A DNA stretch of 64,000 nt. Source: Thiosymbion sp942492625. GTDB taxonomy: Bacteria; Pseudomonadota; Gammaproteobacteria; Chromatiales; Chromatiaceae. The number at the start of each line of letters is the position of its first letter. The first letter of the stretch is position 1. Location of the stretch: the NCBI GenBank assembly GCA_942492625.1, contig CALOFM010000041.1, positions 9,446 to 73,445 of the forward strand. Direction: 5' to 3'. Positions 29,064-37,790 of the stretch are shown here, one piece after another. The notes below the pieces were generated by a model, which saw only the letters and a program-made list of their open reading frames with translations, ran no database searches and was not told where the DNA came from. A program made the translations under genes and the position numbers.

Positions 29064-29322
29064 CGTAGTAGTCTTCGCTGCGCATCAGCACCTTGCGCAT
29101 TTCCTTGGCCACTATGACCAGAACCACGCAGGCGACGAAACCGAACAAGGGGTAGAAACCGATGAGATTCTCCCAGGCGTGACTGATATGACGATGCAGG
29201 ATTAGATCCAGCCCCACCAGGACCGCGCACACCAAATAAAAGCCGTGCAACAGCCGGTCCACGTTGCGGGGATCGTCGAACAAATAACGTTTGTTGTCGG
29301 GGTCGGGAGTACCATCGGACAT
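29050..29322 (-). CDS. small two-helix membrane protein of the antiporter operon
   Basis: A 90-residue protein with two predicted helices (about 26-42 and 53-71), opening with a polar segment MSDGTPDPDNKRYLFDDPRN and closing MRKVLMRSEDYYDVDR. It lies one base after the second D-type gene and overlaps the third by 14 bp, so it is certainly part of the operon. I do not recognise a named family. By position it may be an accessory subunit of the complex. Confidence 0.82.
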   Translation of the reverse strand: MSDGTPDPDNKRYLFDDPRNVDRLLHGFYLVCAVLVGLDLILHRHISHAWENLIGFYPLFGFVACVVLVIVAKEMRKVLMRSEDYYDVDR

Positions 29323-29323
29323 A

Positions 29324-30790
29324 TCAGGGAACTCCGGCGGCAGCGGCGGCCAGCCGATAAAAGGGATCCGGAAATAAGAACAGCAAAATACAGGCCAGTG
29401 AGGTGACCGTCATCGCAATCAAGCAGGTTGCTGGAGCCTCATGCACACCTGTGTAGGAGTCGCCCTCTACCGGACGGGCCAGAAAGGCTCGGACCGGGAT
29501 CGGCAGCAGGTAGGCGATGTTCAACAGAGAACTGACCATCAGCACCGCCAACAGGGCCCAGTGCTCCCCGGACACGGCGCCGAGCCCCAGATACCATTTG
29601 CTCCACATGCCGCCGAAGGGCGGCAGGCCGATGATACTGAGACTGCCGATCAGGAAGGCGGTAAAGGTAAGGGGCATGGCTCGCCCTAGTCCGTCCAGCT
29701 CGCTTACGCGCGTCTTGTGAGCGGCCACGAGGATGGCCCCGGCGGCGAAAAACAGCGTGATCTTCGCAAACGCGTGCATAACGATATGCAGCGCACCGCC
29801 CAGCATCCCAACCCGACTCGCCAACATGGCCCCGAGCAAGATATAGCTGAGCTGGCTAACTGTCGAATAGGCCAACCGCGCCTTGAGGTTGTCCTTGGTC
29901 ATGGCGATCAGCGAGGCCAGGAGGATGGTGCCGGCGGCGAACCAGATCAGCCACTCGGTGGCCCCGCTGGAGAGAATGAAGTCGCCGCCGAACACGTACA
30001 GGCTCACCTTGAGCAGGGTGAAGACTCCCGCCTTGACCACCGCCACCGCGTGCAACAGGGCACTGACCGGCGTCGGTGCCACCATCGCCGCTGGCAGCCA
30101 GCGGTGGAAAGGCATCACCGCGGCCTTGCCGATGCCGAACAGGAACAACGCATACAGCAGCCCGGCCCAGACCGGGTCCAGCTCGCCGGCGAGTATGCCG
30201 CCCTCGCGAAAATCCAGGGTGCCGGTCACCGCCCAGGTGATCAGGATAGCCGCCAGCTGAAGCCCAATGGAGGTGCCTAAGAGGATTCCTAAATACACCC
30301 GACCGCTGCGGCGGGCCTCCTCAGTGCCGGAGTGGGTCACCAGGGGATAGGTAGAGAGGGTAAGAAGCTCGTAAAAGAGAAACAGGGTGAGCAGATTGGC
30401 GGCAAAGGCAACGCCCAAGGTACAGGCGATGGCGACCGCGAAGGCAGCGTAGAACCGGGTCTGATTCTGTTCGTGGTGGCCGCGCATGTATCCGATGGCG
30501 TACACCGAGGTGACCAGCCAAAGCAAACCCGCTACCAGCGCGAATAGCATCCCCAGAGGCTCGACGCGAAAAGCGATCGCAATTCCGGGTATGGGCTCCA
30601 TGAGGTGCACGGCCAGAACCTCACCGGCTTCCAGACGCCCGGCAATCATCAGCACGATCGAAGCGACGCCCGTTGCCGCGACCAAGGTTACGGCCTCACG
30701 CACGTTGGGCCAGCGTCCGGTCAAACCGATGCCCAGAGACGCCGCAGCGGGCACCAACATACTGAGCAAAATCAGATTGGTGCCGCTCAT
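29324..30790 (-). CDS. Mrp antiporter subunit D-like protein (second copy)
   Basis: A 488-residue, about 14-helix member of the MnhD/NuoN family. Proton-channel residues are present: Glu in LFLFYELLTLSTYPLV, Lys in GIGKAAVMPFHRWLPAAM, and Lys in VVKAGVFTLLKVS. The start overlaps the previous gene's stop by 4 bp (ATGA type). It resembles MnhD more than MnhA, since it lacks the long MnhA C-terminal extension. Confidence 0.9.
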   Translation of the reverse strand: MSGTNLILLSMLVPAAASLGIGLTGRWPNVREAVTLVAATGVASIVLMIAGRLEAGEVLAVHLMEPIPGIAIAFRVEPLGMLFALVAGLLWLVTSVYAIGYMRGHHEQNQTRFYAAFAVAIACTLGVAFAANLLTLFLFYELLTLSTYPLVTHSGTEEARRSGRVYLGILLGTSIGLQLAAILITWAVTGTLDFREGGILAGELDPVWAGLLYALFLFGIGKAAVMPFHRWLPAAMVAPTPVSALLHAVAVVKAGVFTLLKVSLYVFGGDFILSSGATEWLIWFAAGTILLASLIAMTKDNLKARLAYSTVSQLSYILLGAMLASRVGMLGGALHIVMHAFAKITLFFAAGAILVAAHKTRVSELDGLGRAMPLTFTAFLIGSLSIIGLPPFGGMWSKWYLGLGAVSGEHWALLAVLMVSSLLNIAYLLPIPVRAFLARPVEGDSYTGVHEAPATCLIAMTVTSLACILLFLFPDPFYRLAAAAAGVP

Positions 30791-32265
30791 GTTCCGCCCA
30801 GCCCGAGCATCTCGACAGCTTGTCCGGCCACCCCGAGTGTCAGGTCGGTGTCGAGCCCGAAATAGATATTCGCGAATACCAGGACCCAGGTAGGCAGCAG
30901 CAGGGCCAGGGGCGCCTCGCGCACTTGTCGCGGCGGCGTGTCCGCGGGCTGGAAGTAGAGAACCTCAACCAGCTTCCAGACATAGACCACCGCCAAGAGT
31001 GAGCCGAGCAGGACCACCCCCACAAGAAGCCAGGCCTGTTGCTCGATAGCGGCCAGCACCAGATACCACTTACTGATGAACCCGGCGGTACCAGGCACGC
31101 CAATCAGACTGAGGCCGCCGACCAAAATGGCGGCGAAGGTCCAAGGCATCCGCCGACCCAGTCCCGCGAAGTCCGCGAGGCGGTTGGAGCCGACGCGATA
31201 GGCGAGAGCGCCGACCGCCATAAACAAGGCCCCCTTCATCATCGCGTGATTGAACATGTGCACGATAGCGGCGGTAGCCCCCAGCGCCGTACCGAAGCCG
31301 ATACCCAGGGCCATGTAACCGATCTGGGCCACGCTGGATAAGGCCAGCATGCGCTTCACATTGAGCTGGGCGATGGCTTGAGCAGACGCAAACAGGATTC
31401 CCGCCACGCCAAGTAAGATGAACAGCGCACCCGTGGGCGTGCTACTGACGGATCCGCTCGGGAATACCGTGAAGAGCATGCGCAGCATCACATAAACAGC
31501 AACCTTAGTGGCGGTGGCAGCCAGAAACACCGTGATTACCGTCGGCGCGTAGGTGTAGGCATTCGGCAGCCAATGGTGCAGCGGGAACAGGGCCAGCTTC
31601 AGGGCCACCCCCACAATGATGAAGGCGAAGGCGGTATGCACCGTACGCTGGTCGAAGACCGCCGGGAGACGTGCGGCCAGATCCATCATGTTGAGGGTGC
31701 CCGTGGCGGCGTAGATCAGACCAATGCCGATGAGCAAGAAGGTGGCACCGATGGTGCCCATAATCAGGTACTGATAGGCGGCGGTGAGCGCCCGGCGATC
31801 CCTCCCCAGGCTGATCAATGCGTAGGAGGAAAGGGAGGAGATCTCCAGGAACACAAAGAGATTGAACACGTCACCGGTCTGGGAGATTCCCAAAAGCCCG
31901 GCTAGGCACAGGACGAACGCGGAGTAGAACAACGACATGTTGTGCCGCGGGATCTCCGACTCGGCACTGCGCAGGGCATAGGGCAGTGTCACTGCCGCAA
32001 TGGCCGCCACGATCAGGGTCATGAAGGCGTTGAGCGCATCGATCCGATACTCGATACCCCACGGCGGAGCCCAACCCCCGAGCTCGTAGCTGATCACACC
32101 CTGGTGCAGAACGTTCCACAGCTGCCAACCCGCCAGCGCCAGCACCGCCCAACTCACCGCGAGGGCAACAGCCCAGGGCGCGCGATTAACCGGCAGAACG
32201 GCGAGCACAGGGGCCGCAACCAACGGCAGCACGACAATCAGCAGGCTCAGATTCGCCGCGATCAC
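30787..32265 (-). CDS. mnhD: Na+/H+ antiporter subunit D (first copy)
   Basis: A 492-residue membrane subunit of the Mrp-type cation/proton antiporter. Channel features: Glu in LFVFLEISSLSSYALI, Lys in LKLALFPLHHWLPNAY, and Lys in TATKVAVYVMLR. Directly follows mnhC with a 4-bp overlap, the standard C-D order of Mrp operons, which makes this the orthologue of the canonical D subunit. Confidence 0.92.
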   Translation of the reverse strand: MIAANLSLLIVVLPLVAAPVLAVLPVNRAPWAVALAVSWAVLALAGWQLWNVLHQGVISYELGGWAPPWGIEYRIDALNAFMTLIVAAIAAVTLPYALRSAESEIPRHNMSLFYSAFVLCLAGLLGISQTGDVFNLFVFLEISSLSSYALISLGRDRRALTAAYQYLIMGTIGATFLLIGIGLIYAATGTLNMMDLAARLPAVFDQRTVHTAFAFIIVGVALKLALFPLHHWLPNAYTYAPTVITVFLAATATKVAVYVMLRMLFTVFPSGSVSSTPTGALFILLGVAGILFASAQAIAQLNVKRMLALSSVAQIGYMALGIGFGTALGATAAIVHMFNHAMMKGALFMAVGALAYRVGSNRLADFAGLGRRMPWTFAAILVGGLSLIGVPGTAGFISKWYLVLAAIEQQAWLLVGVVLLGSLLAVVYVWKLVEVLYFQPADTPPRQVREAPLALLLPTWVLVFANIYFGLDTDLTLGVAGQAVEMLGLGGT

Positions 32266-32618
32266 AGCGAATGATCCTGATGATGGATTTCTTCTTCCTC
32301 GACGCTACCGTAAGCATCGCGGATCCGCACCACCAGCGCCAGACCCAGGGCCGTGGTCGCAACGCCGACCACGATTGCGGTAAGAATCAGGACGTGGGGA
32401 AGCGGGTTGGAGTACGACGAGAAACCATCGGCGATAATCGGTGTAGTGCCACCAGTCACGTTACCGATACTGATATAGAGCATGAATACCGACACCTGGA
32501 AGATATTCAGCCCGGCGATCTTCTTGATCAGGTTTCCCCTCGCAATGACGGTGTAAAAACCAACCATCATCACGAATACCACGACCCAGTAGTTGTAGTG
32601 CCCGAGGATGAACTTCAT
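32262..32618 (-). CDS. mnhC: Na+/H+ antiporter subunit C
   Basis: A 118-residue, three-helix protein related to NuoK. VVFVMMVGFYTVIARGNLIKKIAGLNIFQ and PHVLILTAIVVGVATTALGLALVVRI are typical of MnhC, including the Glu-to-other changes relative to NuoK. The acidic and His-rich end (EEEEIHHQDHS) is not conserved. Overlaps mnhB and mnhD by 4 bp each. Confidence 0.92.
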   Translation of the reverse strand: MKFILGHYNYWVVVFVMMVGFYTVIARGNLIKKIAGLNIFQVSVFMLYISIGNVTGGTTPIIADGFSSYSNPLPHVLILTAIVVGVATTALGLALVVRIRDAYGSVEEEEIHHQDHSL

Positions 32619-33037
32619 TTTCCAGCGTGCCAGCCAGCGAAGCTGTAGAAGATGAGCAGCATCACCGAGGCGACTGTGATCCCGACCCCCAGCTCGATAA
32701 GCAGAATACCCAGGTGCTGACCCGCCACCGGGTCGCTGGCGAGTCGACTGTAATCGAGGAAGGCACCACCGGCCATGAGGGAAGCGACACCGGTTCCCGC
32801 GTAGAGCAACACTCCGCAGCTGGCAAAGAGCCTCAGCACCGCCGGTGGCGTCACCCGCCGGGCCGCGTCCAGGCCAAACACCAGGGCATAGAGGATAAAA
32901 GCGGAAGCAAAGATCACACCGGCCTGGAAACCGCCGCCGGGACCGAAGTCGCCGTGGAATTGGACGTAGAAGGCGAAGAGGATGATCAGTGGGATCAGAA
33001 ACTTCGAAACTACCCGGAGGACCAGATTTCCTTTCAA
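32615..33037 (-). CDS. mnhB: Na+/H+ antiporter subunit B (MnhB)
   Basis: A 140-residue, four-helix MnhB-domain protein. FYVQFHGDFGPGGGFQAGVIFASAF is the family signature. The start is TTG at 33037, overlapping the preceding stop (TTGA), with GGAGGAGG eight bases upstream. The same frame is open far upstream, but that is an accident of frame sharing with the neighbouring gene. Confidence 0.92.
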   Translation of the reverse strand: MKGNLVLRVVSKFLIPLIILFAFYVQFHGDFGPGGGFQAGVIFASAFILYALVFGLDAARRVTPPAVLRLFASCGVLLYAGTGVASLMAGGAFLDYSRLASDPVAGQHLGILLIELGVGITVASVMLLIFYSFAGWHAGK

Positions 33038-33595
33038 GGTGCCTCCTCCTCGTCGTCCCGGTCCGGGGAACGCCTGCCGAGCAGCAGCAGCACCGCGATT
33101 CCCGCCGTAAAGATCACCGTGACCTCCCCGAGGGTGTCGAAGCCCCGATAACTGGCAAGCACCGACGTCACCACGTTGGGCATTCCGGTCTCGACCGGTC
33201 CGCGGGTCAGATAGTCGGGCGCCACATGAAGCTGGGCAGGCGCGTTCTGAGTCGCCAAAGTGAGCAGTATCCCAAGTGCCGTAGATCAAGGCCGCACCCG
33301 TTACCACCACGACCAGAAGCGGCAGCCAAGGGCGGTGAAAAGGCGGTAGCTCCGTGTTGTGCCCATCGGTCAAGGCAAGGGTGGCGAGCATCAACACCGT
33401 GGAGATACCGGCACCTACCGCTGCCTCGGTGAAGGCCACGTCGGCGGCATCCATCACCACGAACAACCCCGCCGAAAGGAGGCTGAAGATACCGAACAGC
33501 ATGATCACCGCGAACAGGTTTCGCAGGCGGATGATAGCGACGGCACTGACCGCCAGGAAGGTCAGCAAGGTGACGTCGATGAGTAGGTCGATCAC
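33034..33595 (-). CDS. DUF4040 / MbhD-MbhE-type antiporter subunit (one frameshift)
   Basis: The N-terminal part from GTG at 33595 has three helices (TFLAVSAVAIIRLRNLFAV, VAFTEAAVGAGISTVLMLAT) as in the DUF4040/MbhD domain that corresponds to the MnhA C-terminus. The C-terminal part (APDYLTRGPVETGMPNVV then VLASYRGFDTLGEVTVIFTA) is an MbhE-type domain in another frame. The span is 562 nt, one base too long, so an extra base near 33240-33258 splits an otherwise intact 186-residue protein. Both ends keep the 4-bp overlaps of the operon. Confidence 0.85.
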
Positions 33596-33918
33596 TGTGC
33601 GTTTCCTTCCGGCGCGCGGTCCAAACGCGGTGCAAGGCCGCCGTGCATGGCGGCGTCGGCCAGGGAGTGCGACGCAGTGGGACTGGTGAAATACAGGAAC
33701 GCGAAGATCAAGAACAACTTGAAGCTCGCGAGGGACAGCCCGGCTTGTAGAGCCAACCCGAAGAGGAACAGGGCGGCGCACAGGGTGTCGGTGGTTCCCG
33801 CGGCATGTAACCGGCTGTAGAAATCCGGGAAACGATGTATACCCACACCGCCCAGGACGCCGAGAAACGCGCCGGCACCGATGCAGAGCCAGGTCAACAG
33901 GTCGAGCAAAAGGGTCAC
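33592..33918 (-). CDS. mnhG: Na+/H+ antiporter subunit G
   Basis: A 108-residue, three-helix protein with GVLGGVGIHRFPDFYSRLHAAGT and LIFAFLYFTSPTASHSLADAA, the MnhG/PhaG signature. 4-bp overlaps on both sides couple it to mnhF and the DUF4040 gene. Confidence 0.94.
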   Translation of the reverse strand: MTLLLDLLTWLCIGAGAFLGVLGGVGIHRFPDFYSRLHAAGTTDTLCAALFLFGLALQAGLSLASFKLFLIFAFLYFTSPTASHSLADAAMHGGLAPRLDRAPEGNAQ

Positions 33919-34202
33919 GAGCTCGCTTCCTTATCGTCGCCAGCGGTAGAAAAGTTGCCCCGCTCAACCAGCTTGAGCACAGCGACGACCCCGATGAAGT
34001 TGATCAGGGCATAAATCAGGGCGATATCGAGGAGGTCGGTGCGTCCTGAAAGAAAAGCGAATACAGCGATCAGCAGCACCGTCTTGGTGCCGAACATGTT
34101 GGCCGCAGCAATGCGGTCGTAGACGGTCGGCCCTAGCAAGGCGCGAGCAAGGGCCAGGCCCATGGTCACCAAAATACCCAGCATGGCGACGGCGTAGATC
34201 AT
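33915..34202 (-). CDS. mnhF: Na+/H+ antiporter subunit F
   Basis: A 95-residue, three-helix subunit. RALLGPTVYDRIAAANMFGTKT and DIALIYALINFIGVVAVLKL are characteristic of MnhF/PhaF. Overlaps mnhE and mnhG by 4 bp. Confidence 0.94.
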   Translation of the reverse strand: MIYAVAMLGILVTMGLALARALLGPTVYDRIAAANMFGTKTVLLIAVFAFLSGRTDLLDIALIYALINFIGVVAVLKLVERGNFSTAGDDKEASS

Positions 34203-34678
34203 GCGTCTATTTCTCGCTCCGCGTCCGGCACCTCTCTGGCCATGCGTCCGCTGCGCAAATCCTCAGCCCCCTCTCCCGACAAGGCGTGAACAAGCACTCG
34301 AGTCTTGTCGAGGCGTACGCTTACGGTACCCGGCGTGAGCGTGATGGCGTTCGCGTAGATGACCCGTCCGAGATCGGTACGCTGAGGCACGTCGACGCTG
34401 AGCAGCTCGGGGCTGATGGACTTTCCGGGTGTCAGGATACGCCGCGCCACGTCCAAGTTTGCGACCAGGATCTCGCGGGCCAGAAAGCCGTGGAAGCGCA
34501 GCAGCCGGCCGGTCAGGTGAATCGGATGGCTCTCCTGGTCAACCAAATTCATGCGTCGCGCCAGAAATACGGTGATCGCCGTGGACGCGAGCCCCAGCCC
34601 CAAAAGGAGAGGATCGAAATGACCGGACAAAAGGATCCACAGGAGGAAGAGAAGAAGTGCAAAGCTGGGATATTTCAA
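34199..34678 (-). CDS. mnhE: Na+/H+ antiporter subunit E
   Basis: A 159-residue protein with two N-terminal helices (about 5-40) and a soluble domain. VANLDVARRILTPGKSISPELL and ANAITLTPGTVSVRLD are the MnhE signature. First gene of the nine-gene or longer antiporter operon. An mnhA orthologue is not seen upstream; the next gene in that direction is the CBS protein. Confidence 0.93.
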   Translation of the reverse strand: MKYPSFALLLFLLWILLSGHFDPLLLGLGLASTAITVFLARRMNLVDQESHPIHLTGRLLRFHGFLAREILVANLDVARRILTPGKSISPELLSVDVPQRTDLGRVIYANAITLTPGTVSVRLDKTRVLVHALSGEGAEDLRSGRMAREVPDAEREIDA

Positions 34679-34981
34679 AACGCCTTCCTAACTACTCGTG
34701 GTGGATCGGGTGTGCCCAGCTCGAAATCGGATCAGAGCGACGCGCCACTGCGAATTGGCCGCACTCGCGCAAATCGTCGAAACAAAGGAGGCGGATGCGG
34801 TCTAAACATCAGGCAAAAATAATAAATAAGTCTTGCGACAAAATCTATGACGTAACAGGGCCAATTCGGGAAATTCAACCTGTCTGTGAGGTGCACGGAC
34901 GCGCCGCAATTTCTCAGTGCCCATGCGCCCGAAAACGAGGTCGCCGCTCATGGATCGCCGGTTGCTCTCCGGAACCCGTAA
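34679..34981. other. intergenic region, nothing recognised
   Basis: 303 bp between mnhE and the CBS gene. It must carry the antiporter operon promoter on the minus strand, but no hexamer pair, repeat, RNA or terminator stands out. The part near 34800-34870 is AT-rich compared with its surroundings. Confidence 0.5.
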
Positions 34982-35446
34982 TTACTGATAATTGCTGAGG
35001 GGAAAGACTTTTCCTTTGGGAAACCAGCGTTGAAAACGATCCTCCCCGCCCCTCTCCAGCTGCTGGATTCGGTACTGCATCACATCCCGGGCACTGATCA
35101 ATCCCAGCAATTTGTCGTCTTCGAATACGGGCAAGTGGCGAACGTTGTGTTGCGTCATGCCCGAAATGATCGCATCCATGCTGCTGTCTGAAGTGCAGGC
35201 CACGACATCCCGGGTCATGATATCCGCGACGGCTCGTTCCAACACATCGCGACCTCTCTGGGACGACACACGTATAACGTCGCGTTCAGAGAACATGCCG
35301 AGTAGTGCACTTCCAGCTTCTTCCATGACAATCACCGCACCGATATTCTCGTCATGCGGTAACCCTACCGCCTCCAATACAGGCGCGTCCGGCATTACGG
35401 ATACGATGGACCGGCCCTTGACCTGCAGAGCGGTCTTATCGTCCAC
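34982..35446 (-). CDS. CBS-domain protein
   Basis: A 154-residue protein made of a tandem CBS pair: the first around residues 10-65 (GAVIVMEEAGSALLGMFSERDV), the second around 75-128 (DIMTRDVVACTSDSSMDAII, NVRHLPVFEDDKLLGLISARDV). CBS pairs bind adenosine nucleotides and usually act as stand-alone regulators. Start is probably GTG or ATG at 35446. Upstream of the antiporter operon in the same orientation; a functional link is only suggested. Confidence 0.87.
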   Translation of the reverse strand: MDDKTALQVKGRSIVSVMPDAPVLEAVGLPHDENIGAVIVMEEAGSALLGMFSERDVIRVSSQRGRDVLERAVADIMTRDVVACTSDSSMDAIISGMTQHNVRHLPVFEDDKLLGLISARDVMQYRIQQLERGGEDRFQRWFPKGKVFPLSNYQ

Positions 35447-35563
35447 GGCACTCCCCTCGTATGCTGGATTTCTTGCTGAGCGGTTTACCGGGTATCCTGA
35501 TCGAAAATCGACGAAAACGCAAAAACGCGGTTGCGGACCCGAGCACGCGCTTGGACTACGCCC

Positions 35564-36289
35564 TTAGGGATCATCTCCGCGGGAATGGAGCCACAGGCAC
35601 ATACCCCCGCTCGCGTCATTGATGGCCGCCAGGCGCGCGCCGTGAGCGGCCAAATCATCGTCCCCGGCGCGAACAACGACCAAGGGTGCTCGATCTGGCG
35701 GGAGGCGGCGAATCTTTTCACGCAACGGGCCGGTCCCGGACCCGCTGGCCGTTCCCAGAGACAGGTTTACCTGCCCGCCAGTCATTGCCAGGTAGACGTC
35801 GGCCAGGATCTCCGCGTCCAGCAAAGCACCGTGCAGGTCGCGCCGGGAGTTGTCCACAGCGTAACGCTTGCACAGGGCGTCGAGGCTGTTGCGCTGCCCC
35901 GGATGCAGCGATCTGGCCATAGCCAGGGTGTCGGTAACCCGGCACAACTGCTCGATGCGTCGGGCTTGCTCGCACCATTTGCTCAACTCGTGGTCAAGGA
36001 AGCCCACGTCGAAGGGCGCGTTATGTATGACGAGCTCGGCATCACGGATATAGTCGAGGAAATCCTCGGCGATATCGGCGAAATGCGGCTTGTCGCGTAG
36101 AAATTCGTCGGTAATCCCGTGAACCTCCACCGCGCCCTGGTCGATTTCCCGGTCCGGTTGCAGGTACTGATGGAAGTTGTTGCGGGTGAGGCGGCGGTCG
36201 ACGAGCTCTACACAGCCGATCTCGATAATGCGGTGCCCCTCGGCCGGCTCCAGGCCGGTGGTCTCGGTGTCCAGTACGATTTGGCGCAT
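35564..36289 (-). CDS. dnaQ: DNA polymerase III epsilon subunit (3'-5' proofreading exonuclease)
   Basis: A 241-residue DEDDh exonuclease from ATG at 36289, preceded by AGGAG. Exo I VLDTETTGLEPAEGHRIIEIG (catalytic Asp and Glu), Exo II LVIHNAPFDVGFLDHEL, Exo III with HGALLDAEILADVYL. Residues after about 185 form the linker and C-terminal polymerase-binding part; AVDNSRRDLHGAL contains the catalytic His. The frame runs 46 codons further upstream without family similarity. rnhA-dnaQ is a classic neighbourhood. Confidence 0.95.
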   Translation of the reverse strand: MRQIVLDTETTGLEPAEGHRIIEIGCVELVDRRLTRNNFHQYLQPDREIDQGAVEVHGITDEFLRDKPHFADIAEDFLDYIRDAELVIHNAPFDVGFLDHELSKWCEQARRIEQLCRVTDTLAMARSLHPGQRNSLDALCKRYAVDNSRRDLHGALLDAEILADVYLAMTGGQVNLSLGTASGSGTGPLREKIRRLPPDRAPLVVVRAGDDDLAAHGARLAAINDASGGMCLWLHSRGDDP

Positions 36290-36362
36290 TGAGCGCTCCT
36301 TTTGTGAGCTTATCCCAGAAAGAACTTCGTTGAACTCGTAGCTTACAAAGAGGTGGTTTGCG

Positions 36363-36797
36363 TCATCGCCCTGGAATCCCTCGATTCGAAAGCTGATCCG
36401 CGCGCTCGTTCTCGGGATGTCCGGCATGTCCTTTCACCCAGTGCCACTCCAGTTCGTGACGCGACACGGCTTGGTCGAGGCGCTCCCACAGGTCCCGATT
36501 CTTGACTGACTTGCGGTCGGCGGTGCGCCATCCGTTACCCTTCCAGCGTGCCATCCACTCGGTTACGCCCCGCTTCACATACTGTGAGTCCGTGGTGATC
36601 CGCACCCGGCACGGCCGTTTGAGGGCCTCCAGCGCCTGGATGACGGCCATGATCTCCATACGGTTGTTGGTGGTGCCCGCCTCGCCACCCCACAGCTCCT
36701 TTTCCTTCTCGCCGTAGCGCAGCAGCGCACCCCAGCCCCCCGGTCCCGGATTGCCCTTGCACGCCCCGTCGGTGAAAATCTCCACGCTCTCAGACAC
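36363..36797 (-). CDS. rnhA: ribonuclease HI
   Basis: Removes RNA from RNA/DNA hybrids. 144 residues from GTG at 36797 (ESVEIFTDGACKGNPGPGGWG). Catalytic set: Asp in FTDGAC, Glu in NNRMEIMAVIQAL, Asp in ITTDSQYVKRGVTEW, and the C-terminal WVKGHAGHPENERADQL with His and Asp. It overlaps the end of the upstream methyltransferase gene by 8 bp. Confidence 0.96.
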   Translation of the reverse strand: MSESVEIFTDGACKGNPGPGGWGALLRYGEKEKELWGGEAGTTNNRMEIMAVIQALEALKRPCRVRITTDSQYVKRGVTEWMARWKGNGWRTADRKSVKNRDLWERLDQAVSRHELEWHWVKGHAGHPENERADQLSNRGIPGR

Positions 36798-37593
36798 GGG
36801 CCTTCTCCGCCGGCTTGGCCAGCCGTGAACTGCGCGAGGCAGACCCCCGGGCGGTCGGTTCCACGGCGCCGCCTCCAAGCACGGGCCGCCTGCTGTTCCA
36901 AGACGGCCGCAACGGTGTCAGAGTCGAAACGCGCTTGACCGCCCGAATGGCGTAAACACCTGCGAGAAACGGCCAGAGCCAGCGGCCCATGGAGTCCAGA
37001 AAAGACAGCTGTTGCAACAGGGCACGGCGCCAGGGCGGACGGAACATCATCATTTCCTGCATCTCGACATCGAAGCCGAGCAGTGAGAGCCAGTCGCCGA
37101 CACGAAAGGGGGTCAGAAAGCTGCCACACCAGGGTACAGACCCCTGCCGCCGTCGTACCATTCCCCGGGCACCCCACAGGCTCAAGGCGTTGAAACCCAG
37201 TACGACCAAGCGACCTTCCGGAATCAGGACCCGCTCGGTTTCCCTCAGCACCTGCTTCGCATCGTCGGCAAACTCCAGCGTATGGGGTAGAAGCACCGCA
37301 TCCACGCTGTCTGGGGCGATCGGGAGCCGTGCCGGCGAGCCGACGACCTGGGGCCCGAGAACCTGTGGGACAGCCTGTTCGGGCAGCAGGATACGCTGGC
37401 GGATGCGGCTGGCCTGGATCGCCTCGGCGAAACCTGTACTCCCGCCGACCTGGAGCAAATAGTAACCGAAGGTGTCGCCGAGCAACCGCGTCAGGCACTC
37501 CTGCTCCTGCTGCGCCAGCTCTAGGCCCAAGGGTGAGCGGTACCACTCATCAAGCGGTGGAAGAGTTTGATCCTGTTCCGGGCGATCGATCAT
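36790..37593 (-). CDS. class I SAM-dependent methyltransferase, YafS-like
   Basis: A 267-residue protein with a methyltransferase core: YLLQVGGSTGF in place of the usual GxGxG loop, SVDAVLLPHTLEFADDAKQV and LRETERVLIPEGRLVVLGF. Upstream of rnhA and dnaQ this matches E. coli yafS, whose substrate is unknown. The usual next neighbour, gloB, is missing; mltD is divergently placed instead. The C-terminal 40 residues are Arg/Ser/Pro-rich and unconserved. Confidence 0.85.
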   Translation of the reverse strand: MIDRPEQDQTLPPLDEWYRSPLGLELAQQEQECLTRLLGDTFGYYLLQVGGSTGFAEAIQASRIRQRILLPEQAVPQVLGPQVVGSPARLPIAPDSVDAVLLPHTLEFADDAKQVLRETERVLIPEGRLVVLGFNALSLWGARGMVRRRQGSVPWCGSFLTPFRVGDWLSLLGFDVEMQEMMMFRPPWRRALLQQLSFLDSMGRWLWPFLAGVYAIRAVKRVSTLTPLRPSWNSRRPVLGGGAVEPTARGSASRSSRLAKPAEKARV

Positions 37594-37790
37594 GTCACAG
37601 GTCGCCGCTGGGGGCCGAAAATCATGAAGTTAGGTCTCCCGGCCATCAGAAGAATACCGCTCGATGCAGCCGTTGCTCTACGCATAACACTAGAAAAACA
37701 ATAGGGTTTTCCGTATAGTTCCGGCGCAAACCAGGCGCCGGCAATTTTCACTGGCGCATCATAAAACGAACGAGAGACGGTCCTGCCTCA

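Noticed and set aside
33038..33967. A single 450-codon protein spanning 32615-33967
   Set aside because: It joins parts of three genes (overlapping MnhG in the wrong frame, the DUF4040 domain and MnhB) only because an extra base puts two of them in the same frame.
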